From NCBI GenBank assembly GCA_964505535.1, contig CAZDIU010000003.1, positions 1 to 64,000 on the forward strand: a DNA stretch of 64,000 bases. Direction: 5' to 3'. Shown piece after piece: positions 18,715 to 26,773 of this stretch; position 1 is the first letter of the stretch; each line of letters begins with the position of its first letter. The notes under the pieces were generated by a model. It saw only the letters and a list, made by a program, of their open reading frames with translations. It did not search any database and was not told the DNA's origin. The position numbers and the translations under genes are program-made. This DNA comes from JAABRU01 sp964505535. Lineage in GTDB: Bacteria > Desulfobacterota > Desulfobacteria > Desulfobacterales > Desulfococcaceae.

Positions 18715-19107
18715 TCATTTTGAATTTTGATTTTTTGCCTTCAGCATATCTGCAAGACCGGCAAAGGGATTGTGTTTATCCGCAGGCAGATACCGATCCC
18801 TGTCCGGCCCCGCATCATCATACCATTCCGCAACCGAATCACGGGAATGCTCATTGTCATGACAGTAAATGCAGAGCAGTTCCCAGTTGCTGCCGTCAGG
18901 AGGATTGTTGTCATGGTTGTGATCCCTGTGGTGAACCGTGAGTTCTTTCAGCCTTTTGCCTGAAAACTCCCTGCCGCATCGTCCGCATATATGGGGATAC
19001 ATTTTCAATGCCCGATCCCGGTAGGCATTTTCCTGCTGTTTCTGTTTCCGCCGGTTCTCGGCAATCAACTGATCCACTTTGCTGCTGTCGGTTTTCTTCT
19101 GTGCCAT
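18715..19107 (-). CDS. yajD: YajD-type HNH nuclease
   Basis: A 130-residue protein with two zinc-binding pairs (CGRC and CIYC) around the HNH core ELTVHHRDHNHDNNPPDGSNWELL and a final H in DNEH. This is the YajD family, small HNH nucleases widely conserved in proteobacteria (E. coli YajD is 115 residues) whose biological role is not established. The C-terminus is a short charged tail. It ends 24 bp before the DMT transporter start. Confidence 0.85.
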   Translation of the reverse strand: MAQKKTDSSKVDQLIAENRRKQKQQENAYRDRALKMYPHICGRCGREFSGKRLKELTVHHRDHNHDNNPPDGSNWELLCIYCHDNEHSRDSVAEWYDDAGPDRDRYLPADKHNPFAGLADMLKAKNQNSK

Positions 19108-19163
19108 GTGTTTACTCCGTATTCAATATCAGTGGGCTGTCAAATAAATTTTTTCACATTTTC

Positions 19164-19196
19164 AGGCGTCCAGACTTTCAGTTTGGCACTCCGCCG
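19164..19196. repeat. AACTGAAAGTT-type repeat, isolated copy
   Basis: CAGACTTTCAGTTTGGCACTCCG matches, with few changes, the arms of the inverted pair at 55108-55180 and the core of the elements near 2.8 and 27.9 kb. Confidence 0.5.
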
Positions 19197-19273
19197 TCAG
19201 TTTTTTTTGAATGTGAAAGAATTTTTTTCACAATCCAGTCAGTGTGATCAGCATCCTGCAACATTGCAGAATA

Positions 19274-19819
19274 TTATTGCTGACAGATGCAAAAATCCGG
19301 ATGTTTTTCCAGTTCATTAAGAATCCGGGACAATATCTGATAGGTGCTCTGCGGTGAAATATTCGGCGGAGCCGGTTTTTCAGGGTTGCGGTGAGCGACC
19401 CAGTCCCTGTATTTCTTTATCTGCTTTGCATTTCCGATTAAATTTGAATCAACAGTCTCTTTGAACATATCAAGAATGTCATCCGATTTCCAAAATTCCA
19501 TTTCTCTTTGGATTTTCGCATAAGTTTTTCTGTTAAAATCACCTGGATCGTCATCCAGAATTTTGCCTCCCTCCTTTTTCATGTATTCCATCAATGTTCT
19601 TTCAAAAGCTGCCCATAAATACAGAATAAGATAATCATCAGAATCTTCGCGGCTTTTCATAATCAGATTTTCCGATTCTTTTGATGAAAGCATCAGAAAA
19701 CCGGTTCTGCCAAGTATTTCTTTATAACCTCTGTCAATACTGCGCTGGGCAATCTTCATACAGTCACGGGTTATCTGCCATGATTCCCAAATCCTGTCAA
19801 GCCGCGCACTTGCTTTCAT
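19274..19819 (-). CDS. HEPN-domain protein, candidate RNase effector
   Basis: A 181-residue helical protein. The segment KKYRDWVAHRN contains R138-x4-H143, the RxxxxH motif that forms the HEPN RNase active site, and the earlier helix LYLWAAFERTLMEYM has the conserved acidic residue expected before it. The start at 19819 follows GAGG at eight bases and lies inside the last codons of the upstream gene (23-bp overlap), a sign of translational coupling. HEPN proteins act as toxins and abortive-infection effectors in many systems; here the partner is not a known antitoxin. The role is inference from motif and overlap. Confidence 0.65.
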   Translation of the reverse strand: MKASARLDRIWESWQITRDCMKIAQRSIDRGYKEILGRTGFLMLSSKESENLIMKSREDSDDYLILYLWAAFERTLMEYMKKEGGKILDDDPGDFNRKTYAKIQREMEFWKSDDILDMFKETVDSNLIGNAKQIKKYRDWVAHRNPEKPAPPNISPQSTYQILSRILNELEKHPDFCICQQ

Positions 19820-20306
19820 AATCAGAAACCTCCGCGAGCAAATCAAAAAACAGTTCTCTGCTGATGATATATGCTCTGCCAATGCGTGCATCTTTAATCC
19901 AATACCATCCGTCTTTTTCAATACCTTTGTAAAAAGGATAAACATTGCTGCAAATGGCGGCAGATTTTTCATCTGTGGGCGCTGTTTCTCCTGATGAGCG
20001 GGATTCAGATTTGTTTTTGTACAGATATACAAGAATCTGTTTGTCAAATTTTCCAATTACATCCAATCGTCCGTCTCCGCCTATAATCCATGCACCAACA
20101 GGGCGAATTTCAGCAATCTGAACATTTTTGCTGTCACGTATCATCAGACTGCTGGCTGTATATTTGCCGGAAGCCTCTTCATATATCTGAATTTTCTCTT
20201 CCGCAGCATAAAAAGATTTTTCTTTCAGCCACCGGACAATCTGCCTGTAAAATTCTGATATGTTATTCAGATAGCTCCTTACAACTGCATTCTGTTTCTG
20301 GTTCAT
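19797..20306 (-). CDS. Unknown protein coupled to the HEPN gene
   Basis: A 169-residue protein I do not recognise. It begins MNQKQNAVVRSYLNNISEFYRQIVRWL, an amphipathic helix, then has beta-rich segments (VQIAEIRPVGAWIIGGDGRLDV and ILVYLYK) and ends in an alpha region. The beta strands around GRLDVIGKFDKQILVYL hint at a small nuclease- or sensor-like fold, but no catalytic motif is complete. The 23-bp overlap with the HEPN gene suggests a two-gene unit in which this protein might be antitoxin, sensor or specificity factor. That is inference. Confidence 0.55.
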   Translation of the reverse strand: MNQKQNAVVRSYLNNISEFYRQIVRWLKEKSFYAAEEKIQIYEEASGKYTASSLMIRDSKNVQIAEIRPVGAWIIGGDGRLDVIGKFDKQILVYLYKNKSESRSSGETAPTDEKSAAICSNVYPFYKGIEKDGWYWIKDARIGRAYIISRELFFDLLAEVSDYESKCAA

Positions 20307-20373
20307 AGGAAATCTCCCTGTCTCAATTTGATATTTTTTGGTTCTTCAGGGATTTTTGTGGAAATGCACTTTT

Positions 20374-20442
20374 CAGACATGAATCTGCACGAATAAACAC
20401 GAATCATGAAAATTCGTGAAAATTCATGTTTATTCGTGGCTG
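20374..20442. repeat. CACGAAT inverted-repeat element, copy 2
   Basis: Contains CACGAAT twice on the left and ATTCGTG twice on the right, ending in ATTCGTGGCTG as in copy 1 at 16187-16258. It lies upstream of the HEPN module. Confidence 0.65.
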
Positions 20443-20550
20443 AAAGAACATCTGCTCCATCTGCTGCACAAAAAAAATGTGAAGAACCTGTTTTTTATAT
20501 TTCCAAAAAGCGTTTTCAGAGAATTGTGAAAAACATCTTTGACAGCAATA

Positions 20551-22005
20551 TCATCCCCACCCTGACCAGACTTCATCAAAGATGAATTTTTCCCCATCCG
20601 TCCCTTTTTCCTGCGGATCGAAATACCGGCGCACGGCTTCTCTGTGCCGGGGAAGGGTTTTTCTGATGACCGGAGAACCGAAGCCTGCCGGCGTTTCGGA
20701 AAGTGCACCGGGCAAAACCGGCACGGCATCTGCATTGGTTTCCGGTTTTCCCTTACTGATGCCCATAAGCAGATTTTCCCGCGCGGTTCGGACTTCAGAA
20801 AGCGGGATGGTTTCCTCCTTGAATCCTGCTGTGGCTTCGGGACTCATTTCCTTCCACGTCATCACGGCATCGCCCCGGCCCCGGTCTGTGCCGCCTTTGC
20901 CGGGCATAAATCCGAGAATATCTTCCGAAGACAGGTTTTGTGCATTCTCTTTCAGAAAAGCAGCCAGTTCCGAAGTTTCTGACTGGCCTTGTGCCGGAGA
21001 TTCACCGGGTTTGAACTGCGCGAGCCCGGCTTTTTCCAGAGATTCAAGTTTCCCCCGCATTTTTTCTTTCATCGCGGCCATATTTTCCGCCAGTTTTTTC
21101 AATTCAGCGTCAGACAGCGCACCGCTTCCCAGAGCTTCCCTCATGTCCGGGCTGAGAATCTGTTCAGCGGAATCTTCAGCCGCGTTTCCTCCGGAAGAAA
21201 GCATTTGAGACACTTCTCTGCCCATTTCTTTCAGAATTTCCGCACGCACATCAGGTTTCAGTCCGCTTTCTTCTGCCAGTGCCTCTGCCAGCGATTCCAT
21301 ACGTTCAAAAGAACGGAGATTGTCAAGCATATCCTGCGCGGCCTTTTGGGCTTCCATGCTGATTTTTTCCTCCAGATGATCCAAAGATTCCCAAGTCCTG
21401 GCCGGATCATCTCCCTGTGCTGATCTGCTGAGTTTTTCCAGTTCCTCTTTTATCTTTTCCGCTTCCGACTTTTCCAGAATGTTTTCTTCTTCCAGCAGAT
21501 CAATTTCAGCACGGAGTTTCTCAGCCGTTTGACCAATATCCAGCAGGCTGCCGGATGACAGGGGTTTGATATACCGGGGAGTCAAGGCCGCTGCAGACAG
21601 AAAAACCGCTGCCATTGCCAGCAGACTCCATTCCCGCTTGCCATGCCAGATCAATGACGGGGATCGGATTTCTTTTTCAGAAGTTATCCATTGGGAGACA
21701 TCCGCCTCATCTGCGGCCATGAGCAGACCGTTCATCTGATTGTATTGATCCAGCAAAGCGGAGACTGCCGGGCGGTCAGGCAGTTTCCGCTTTTCCATGA
21801 AAAATGCAGTCATAAACAGGGGAATCAGACCAAATCCGCCCCAGAGAATCTGATGCGCAGGAATGCCCAGAGCAGCCCGGAGAATCAGCGTGACGGTTCC
21901 CCAGAGAAAGAGATACACGGTCGCAAAAAACACAAAACGCCGCAGAGCAAGACACAGCAGCAGTTTTTGCTGAAACACGCGGATATGTCTGTCATTGTGC
22001 AGCAT
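20551..22005 (-). CDS. Large membrane protein with coiled-coil domain (DUF4175-like)
   Basis: A 484-residue protein with three hydrophobic segments (about residues 20-38, 45-63 and 128-145), then a long charged helical region (LLEEENILEKSEAEKIKEELEKL and similar) and a Gly/Pro-rich tail. Proteins of this layout usually sit in MoxR AAA/DUF58/VWA operons; no such genes flank this one. An upstream GTG at 22089 would add 28 residues; the ATG at 22005, behind GGGAAAGAG, is preferred. The function is unknown. Confidence 0.6.
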   Translation of the reverse strand: MLHNDRHIRVFQQKLLLCLALRRFVFFATVYLFLWGTVTLILRAALGIPAHQILWGGFGLIPLFMTAFFMEKRKLPDRPAVSALLDQYNQMNGLLMAADEADVSQWITSEKEIRSPSLIWHGKREWSLLAMAAVFLSAAALTPRYIKPLSSGSLLDIGQTAEKLRAEIDLLEEENILEKSEAEKIKEELEKLSRSAQGDDPARTWESLDHLEEKISMEAQKAAQDMLDNLRSFERMESLAEALAEESGLKPDVRAEILKEMGREVSQMLSSGGNAAEDSAEQILSPDMREALGSGALSDAELKKLAENMAAMKEKMRGKLESLEKAGLAQFKPGESPAQGQSETSELAAFLKENAQNLSSEDILGFMPGKGGTDRGRGDAVMTWKEMSPEATAGFKEETIPLSEVRTARENLLMGISKGKPETNADAVPVLPGALSETPAGFGSPVIRKTLPRHREAVRRYFDPQEKGTDGEKFIFDEVWSGWG

Positions 22006-22107
22006 AATGCACTCTTTCCCGTTTCCGATCCGAAGTTCAAAGGAAAAATTGGGGACATTGCTGACACTGCCAGTCTTTCCGATTGACACTCCGGGAATTT
22101 ATCTCAC

Positions 22108-22239
22108 CATCTTACGCACTGCTGTCATACCGACAAAAGTCGGTATCCAGAACTGGTTGAAAACACTGGATTCCGGCTTTTGCCGGAATGACGGTGAAAG
22201 CAGATAGCTCCCTGTTTTTTGGAAGGGCAGCGTAAGATG
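22108..22239. repeat. Small element with CATCTTACGC ends and CCGGC-type hairpins (copy 1)
   Basis: CATCTTACGC (22108-22117) pairs with GCGTAAGATG (22230-22239). Inside lie two hairpin words in opposite orientation, GTCATACCGAC...GTCGGTATCC and GGATTCCGGC...GCCGGAATGAC. The element at 43184-43385 has the same plan. Confidence 0.65.
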
Positions 22240-22246
22240 AGTTATC

Positions 22247-22852
22247 TCATTTTCTGTTTATCTCTTCCAATGCCCTGACAATCATGCCCAGTTCCGGCCT
22301 TTTGTTGATGTCATCCACATGGGCAAGGCGTATGATTCCCTGTTTGTCAATGACAAAAATGGCACGTTCCGCGACTCCGTCCGAGCGCAGGATGCCGAAA
22401 CTGTCCGCAACCGCGCCATGAGGCCAGAAATCCGAAAGAACCTCAAACCAGATATCCCCCATCTGCCGTGTCCAGGAGTAAAGCGTGGGAATATTGTCCA
22501 CACTGATGCCCAGAAGGACAGCATCATGGCTTTCAAACAGTTCCCGTGCAATGCTGTAACCGGGCCACTGGTCAGAGCATACCGGTGTCCAGGCCGCAGG
22601 CACAAAGGAAATCACCACATTCTTTTTTTCCCGGAACTGGTGCAGGGAAATTTTCTGTCCGGAAATTGCGGGAAGAGAAAAATCCGGGGATTTATCCCCG
22701 ACTTTCACTTTGAGAACACTGTCCACCGGTTTGAGTTCACCGGGGTTGTAAACATTTTCTTTGAACACATCAGACAGAGCAATAGTCTGGGTGGCCCATG
22801 CAAGCAATGCAAAAATCGCTGTGACTGCCCATAATCCGTATATTTTTCTCAT
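22247..22852 (-). CDS. Exported peroxiredoxin-like protein
   Basis: A 201-residue thioredoxin-fold protein with a signal peptide (residues 1-26, ending near TIALS). The peroxidatic motif is VPAAWTPVCSDQWPG, and this Cys is the only one in the mature chain, so resolution would need an external thiol such as the CPHC protein encoded just upstream. The family reduces peroxides; periplasmic placement is inferred from the signal. The ATG at 22852 follows GGAGAGG; a longer frame to 22918 exists but has no better start. It forms a pair with the TlpA-like gene, 67 bp away. Confidence 0.8.
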   Translation of the reverse strand: MRKIYGLWAVTAIFALLAWATQTIALSDVFKENVYNPGELKPVDSVLKVKVGDKSPDFSLPAISGQKISLHQFREKKNVVISFVPAAWTPVCSDQWPGYSIARELFESHDAVLLGISVDNIPTLYSWTRQMGDIWFEVLSDFWPHGAVADSFGILRSDGVAERAIFVIDKQGIIRLAHVDDINKRPELGMIVRALEEINRK

Positions 22853-22879
22853 TTTTACCTCTCCCTGAGTTTTTGCTGG

Positions 22880-22911
22880 AAACCCTGAGGTTTTCAAAAC
22901 CCTCAGGGTTT
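22880..22911. repeat. CCCTGAGG palindrome, isolated copy
   Basis: AAACCCTGAGGTTTTC and its near complement form a hairpin between the TlpA-like and peroxiredoxin genes. It is the inner part of the composite elements at 6.9, 47.1 and 49.2 kb, without their outer arms. It may also act as an attenuator or mRNA stabiliser within the operon. Confidence 0.6.
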
Positions 22912-22919
22912 GCTTCAAA

Positions 22920-23459
22920 TTATTTTACCGCAGCTTCCTGTTTCATGCCGGATTCTTTGACGATGCTTTCCAGAAATTCCTCCGGAGTCCCAATCCCGCC
23001 CAGATGGGAATGAAATATCAATGGCTTGCCGTTTTCCGCAAATGTCACCCCCACAAAATACGGGGTTCTCACCTCACCGATTTTTTTGTGAATGGCAAAA
23101 TCCGCATCCGGAAACAGCGGAAAGCGCACATCATATTTTTTCCGGAAGAAATCCACCTCATATTCCGAGTTTCCCGCGCCAATGCCAACAAGTTTCATCC
23201 GATCCCGCAGAAGCGGATCATCCTGTATTTTTTCATAAAAAGCATTGACTGCCGGAGCTTCCTTTTGGCAGTGGGGGCAGTACATGCTGAAAATCTGGAT
23301 AATCAGCACATCGGCTTTGGGCAGGGTTATACCGGTTTCCGGAAAAATACTCCCTTTTTTCAGGGGGCTGTCTTCCTTATCCGCGTCTCCGGCCATTGCT
23401 GTTGCTGGCAGGATCAGCAGACACGCGATAAACAGAAAAAGGCTTTTTCCAATTTTCAT
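22920..23459 (-). CDS. TlpA-like thioredoxin-fold protein with CPHC motif
   Basis: A 179-residue protein with a clear signal peptide (residues 1-23, cleaved after AMA) and a thioredoxin fold bearing CPHC in FSMYCPHCQKEAPAVNAFYEKI. A cis-Pro is present in VRTPYFVGVTF. It is a periplasmic thiol-disulfide oxidoreductase of the TlpA/ResA group. With the single-cysteine peroxiredoxin next to it, a reductant-peroxidase couple is a reasonable reading, but not proven. It is the first gene of the pair. Confidence 0.8.
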   Translation of the reverse strand: MKIGKSLFLFIACLLILPATAMAGDADKEDSPLKKGSIFPETGITLPKADVLIIQIFSMYCPHCQKEAPAVNAFYEKIQDDPLLRDRMKLVGIGAGNSEYEVDFFRKKYDVRFPLFPDADFAIHKKIGEVRTPYFVGVTFAENGKPLIFHSHLGGIGTPEEFLESIVKESGMKQEAAVK

Positions 23460-23655
23460 ACCATCTCCTTTCTTTCATAAAAACAGATTTGTCAGATTCT
23501 GAAAAACTGACAGGCATTAATCTCTTGATCTTTTTCTTTCTTAGAGATAGTTACTATAATATAGGTTCGCGGCATTGAAAACAGAAATTTTTTGCACAGG
23601 AACATTTTTTCTGCAATATGATCCGGAACATAAAGAATTGAAAAAGGTGCAACAG

Positions 23656-24915
23656 ATGGAAAACATGCAGGATTCTCAGATTGAAAAACTGCTGGCAAAA
23701 GGTGTGGACATTCCCTGTCCCGAAACAGTGCTTATTGATGCGGATGTGGATACAGAAAGAATTTCCGGACAGGGCATAAAGATTTATCCGGGCTGCAGAA
23801 TATCCGGTTCTTCCACCCTGATTCTTGGTGGTGCGCAGCTTGGTTCTGAAGCCCCGGTCACAGTGGAAAACTGTCAGATCGGCCCGGATGTCAGTCTCAA
23901 AGGCGGATTTTTCCGCCAGTCTGTTTTTCTGGCAAAAGCATCCGCAGGTTCGGGCGCGCATGTCCGTGAAGGGTGCATTTTTGAGGAAGAGGCAAACATC
24001 GCTCATACGGTGGGACTCAAGCAGACCATTCTCTTTCCCTTTGTCACTTTGGGCAGCCTGATCAATTTCTGTGACTGTCTCATGTCCGGCGGAACAGGCA
24101 GAAAAGATCACAGTGAAGTGGGAAGTTCCTATATTCATTTCAATTATACCCCGAATCAGGACAAGGCAACACCTTCTCTGATGGGCGATGTGCCGCGCGG
24201 GGTCATGCTGAAACACAAACCTGTGTTTCTGGGCGGCCAGGGCGGACTGGTCGGTCCGTGCAGACTGGAATTCGGCACAGTGATTGCGGCAGGCTGTGTC
24301 TGGCGCAAAGATGAACTCCGTCCCAACCGGCTCCTGATTGGCGGCGCAGGACGCGGAGGCAGTATGCCTTTCACTTCAGGCGCTTATCAGAATGTGAAAC
24401 GGATTCTTGTAAACAATTTCATTTATATTGCCAATCTTGCGGCTTTGGGGCAGTGGTATCAGCAGGTAAGATCCCTGTTTATTTCAGAAGCATTTCCGCA
24501 GGTTCTGCTGGATGGACTAGAGGAAAAAATCCGTATGGGCATTGCAGAGCGGATCAAACGGCTCAAGGAACTGGCTGACAAAATGCCGGATTCTGCTGCG
24601 GCATATCTGGCTGCATCCGGAGAAAGTGCGTCTGCGTCCCTGCTTGCGCAGAAAAAGGAATTCCATGAAAACTGGCCTCAAATCGCAGAAATTCTCAGAA
24701 ATGCGCAAATGACAGAGGGAAATACACAGATGCGGGATGATTTTCTGAAAACGGTGGAAAAAGAGATTGGGGAAAAGGGAAAAGATTATATCCCGGTCAT
24801 TCAGTCCTTTGCACCGGAAGACGCGGAAACCGGAACCCGCTGGCTGCAGGGGCTTGCGGATGAAACCGTGAATGCGGCATTGGGACTGATTCCCTCTTTG
24901 CATACAGCCAGATAA
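23656..24915 (+). CDS. Left-handed beta-helix (hexapeptide repeat) protein, GlmU C-terminus-like
   Basis: A 419-residue protein. Residues about 40-260 have beta-helix turns of the hexapeptide type (IKIYPGCRISGSSTLILGGAQLG, CQIGPDVSLKGG, VGPCRLEFGTVIAAGCVWRKD), as in acyl- and nucleotidyltransferase families; related proteins are often labelled UDP-N-acetylglucosamine pyrophosphorylase without the catalytic N-terminal domain. The C-terminal 150 residues are helical. The ATG at 23656 follows AAAGGTG; a TTG at 23575 would lengthen it. The activity is unknown. Confidence 0.6.
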   Translation: MENMQDSQIEKLLAKGVDIPCPETVLIDADVDTERISGQGIKIYPGCRISGSSTLILGGAQLGSEAPVTVENCQIGPDVSLKGGFFRQSVFLAKASAGSGAHVREGCIFEEEANIAHTVGLKQTILFPFVTLGSLINFCDCLMSGGTGRKDHSEVGSSYIHFNYTPNQDKATPSLMGDVPRGVMLKHKPVFLGGQGGLVGPCRLEFGTVIAAGCVWRKDELRPNRLLIGGAGRGGSMPFTSGAYQNVKRILVNNFIYIANLAALGQWYQQVRSLFISEAFPQVLLDGLEEKIRMGIAERIKRLKELADKMPDSAAAYLAASGESASASLLAQKKEFHENWPQIAEILRNAQMTEGNTQMRDDFLKTVEKEIGEKGKDYIPVIQSFAPEDAETGTRWLQGLADETVNAALGLIPSLHTAR

Positions 24916-25080
24916 TGGCAGCGACTGCTCCCCGATGGATGAGGGCGCAGGTTGCGATTGCAAACATGAAACAGAAAAAAATTCAATTCAGCCCCTGCTC
25001 CGTGTCCGGAAGGAATATGGCCGGGCGGAAACGGGAATATGCCGAATTTTACATGACCATTTGGAGATCAGAGCAGAAAA

Positions 25081-26136
25081 ATGTCCATCCGTGAAGATTT
25101 TGAGGAACGGGAAAGACGTTTCATGTCTCCCCACGGCTGTCTGAGTTCCATGTCCAGAGGGCGGAAACATCCGGAACCTCTGCGGGATGTCCGTACCGCA
25201 TTCCAGTTGGACAAGGATCGCATTGTTTTCTGCAACGCATTCCGCAGACTGAAATACAAAACCCAGGTCTTTCTTTCCCCGCTCGGAGATCAGTACCGCA
25301 CACGACTGACCCACACACTGGAAGTGGCGCAGATTGCCAGAACCATTGCGCGGGCCATGTATCTGAACGAAGATCTGGCTGAGGCCATTTCCCTGGGCCA
25401 TGATTTGGGGCATACGCCCTTTGGTCACAGCGGGGAAACCGCTCTGAAGGAAATTTTTTCAAACAGCTTTGCCCATAATGAGCAAAGCCTCCGGGTGGTG
25501 GATATCCTGGAAAACAAAGGAAGGGGGTTGAATCTCACCCATGAGGTGCGGGACGGAATTTTAAAGCATTCCAAAGGATATGGGAAAATCGTTCCGGAAA
25601 ACATCAATGAAATGCCCTGCACCATTGAAGGCCAGATCGTCCGTTTTGCGGATATTATGGCCTATCTGAACCATGATCTGGAGGACGCGATTCGCAGCCG
25701 GGTAATTCATGAAGATCAGGTTCCAAAAGAATGTATCGAAATTATAGGAAAAAACCATCCGGACAGAGCCACCAGCATGATGCGCGACATTATCTATTCC
25801 AGCAAAGTGACAGACGGGGCACTGGTGCTGAACATGAGTGATTACATGTATTCTGCCATGAGCCTGCTGCGGCAGTTTCTCTATGACAATGTGTACCGTT
25901 CTGACAAGGTTCACAAGGAATTCATCAAGGCCAAAAAGATACTGTCGGAACTGTATCATTTTTTTCTGGAAAATTCCTCCAAACTGGAACAGGAACTGAT
26001 CAATCTGGAAATGGAGCATCTGATACACAACGGCCAGCCCTATCAGCAGGTGGTCTGCGATTTCATTGCCAGCATGACAGATCGCTATGCCATGAATCTG
26101 TATGCCAAACTGTTTTTCCCAATTCCGGTGGTGTGA
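25081..26136 (+). CDS. dgt: dGTPase-like HD-domain triphosphohydrolase
   Basis: A 351-residue HD protein of the dGTPase family (shorter, type 2-like class). Metal ligands are in RLTHTLEVAQ (His78), GHDLGHTPFGH (His107 Asp108) and a later Asp in YLNHDLEDAI. DKDRIVFCNAFRRLKYKTQVF is the family-specific N-terminal motif. It removes triphosphate from dNTPs and helps control the nucleotide pool; such enzymes can also take part in phage defence, for which there is no evidence here. A 7-bp tandem repeat follows six bases after the stop. Confidence 0.9.
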   Translation: MSIREDFEERERRFMSPHGCLSSMSRGRKHPEPLRDVRTAFQLDKDRIVFCNAFRRLKYKTQVFLSPLGDQYRTRLTHTLEVAQIARTIARAMYLNEDLAEAISLGHDLGHTPFGHSGETALKEIFSNSFAHNEQSLRVVDILENKGRGLNLTHEVRDGILKHSKGYGKIVPENINEMPCTIEGQIVRFADIMAYLNHDLEDAIRSRVIHEDQVPKECIEIIGKNHPDRATSMMRDIIYSSKVTDGALVLNMSDYMYSAMSLLRQFLYDNVYRSDKVHKEFIKAKKILSELYHFFLENSSKLEQELINLEMEHLIHNGQPYQQVVCDFIASMTDRYAMNLYAKLFFPIPVV

Positions 26137-26141
26137 TGACA

Positions 26142-26175
26142 ATTCATAATTTATCATTCATAATTCATAATTGAA
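26142..26175. repeat. 7-bp-period tandem repeat (locus D, word ATTCATA)
   Basis: ATTCATA, ATTTATC, ATTCATA, ATTCATA in register, between the dGTPase and the YkgJ-type genes. Confidence 0.65.
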
Positions 26176-26191
26176 ATAACGGATTTCTGAC

Positions 26192-26773
26192 ATGACCTGG
26201 CCTTTTGAAAAATATGCTCCGTTTCTTTCGGACTTGGAAAGAATTTTTGCGGATATGGATGCTGCTTATGAAAAGACTGCTGCACAGTACGGTTTTCATT
26301 GCCGGGGATGTGAGGACAACTGCTGTCTGACCCGGTTTTATCATCATACATGGGCAGAATATCTGTATCTGCGGCAGGGATTTTCAGCACTTGATCTGCA
26401 AAAACAGGAGGCACTGAAGAAACAGTCTGAAGCTGTCATCCGGGAGGTGTCTGATGCGGAAAGGCAAAATCAGACAATACGCGTGATGTGTCCGCTCAAT
26501 GAAAACGGTCTGTGCATTCTGTACAGATACCGGCCCATGATCTGCCGTCTTCACGGCATTGCCCACGAACTTCACCCGCCCGGACGCAATACAGTCTGTG
26601 GCCCGGGCTGTGATGCGTTCACAAAGCAGACAGCAGGCAAAGACTGTATCTGTTTTGATCGGACACCGTTTTATTCGGAAATGGCCCGGCTGGAATCCGG
26701 ACTGAAACAGCACCTCGGCATCAGAGACAAAATCAGAATGACGGTTGCGGAAATGATAAAGGATTTTTCATGA
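26192..26773 (+). CDS. YkgJ-family cysteine-cluster protein, copy 1
   Basis: A 193-residue protein with eight or more cysteines, including CRGCEDNCC near the N-terminus, CPLNENGLCILYRYRPMICRLHG in the middle and CGPGC and DCICF later. The YkgJ/CxxCxxCC family (Fe-S or zinc cluster) is of unknown function; the pattern CPL...C.LY..RP..CR is its core. The last four bases overlap the start of the next gene (ATGA at 26770), which encodes a second protein of the same family, so the two are probably translationally coupled and may form a complex. Confidence 0.75.
   Translation: MTWPFEKYAPFLSDLERIFADMDAAYEKTAAQYGFHCRGCEDNCCLTRFYHHTWAEYLYLRQGFSALDLQKQEALKKQSEAVIREVSDAERQNQTIRVMCPLNENGLCILYRYRPMICRLHGIAHELHPPGRNTVCGPGCDAFTKQTAGKDCICFDRTPFYSEMARLESGLKQHLGIRDKIRMTVAEMIKDFS

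Noticed and set aside
23575..23655. Longer N-terminus of the beta-helix protein from a TTG start
   Set aside because: No ribosome-binding site before the TTG, and the extension is not domain-like; the ATG at 23656 has AAAGGTG before it.
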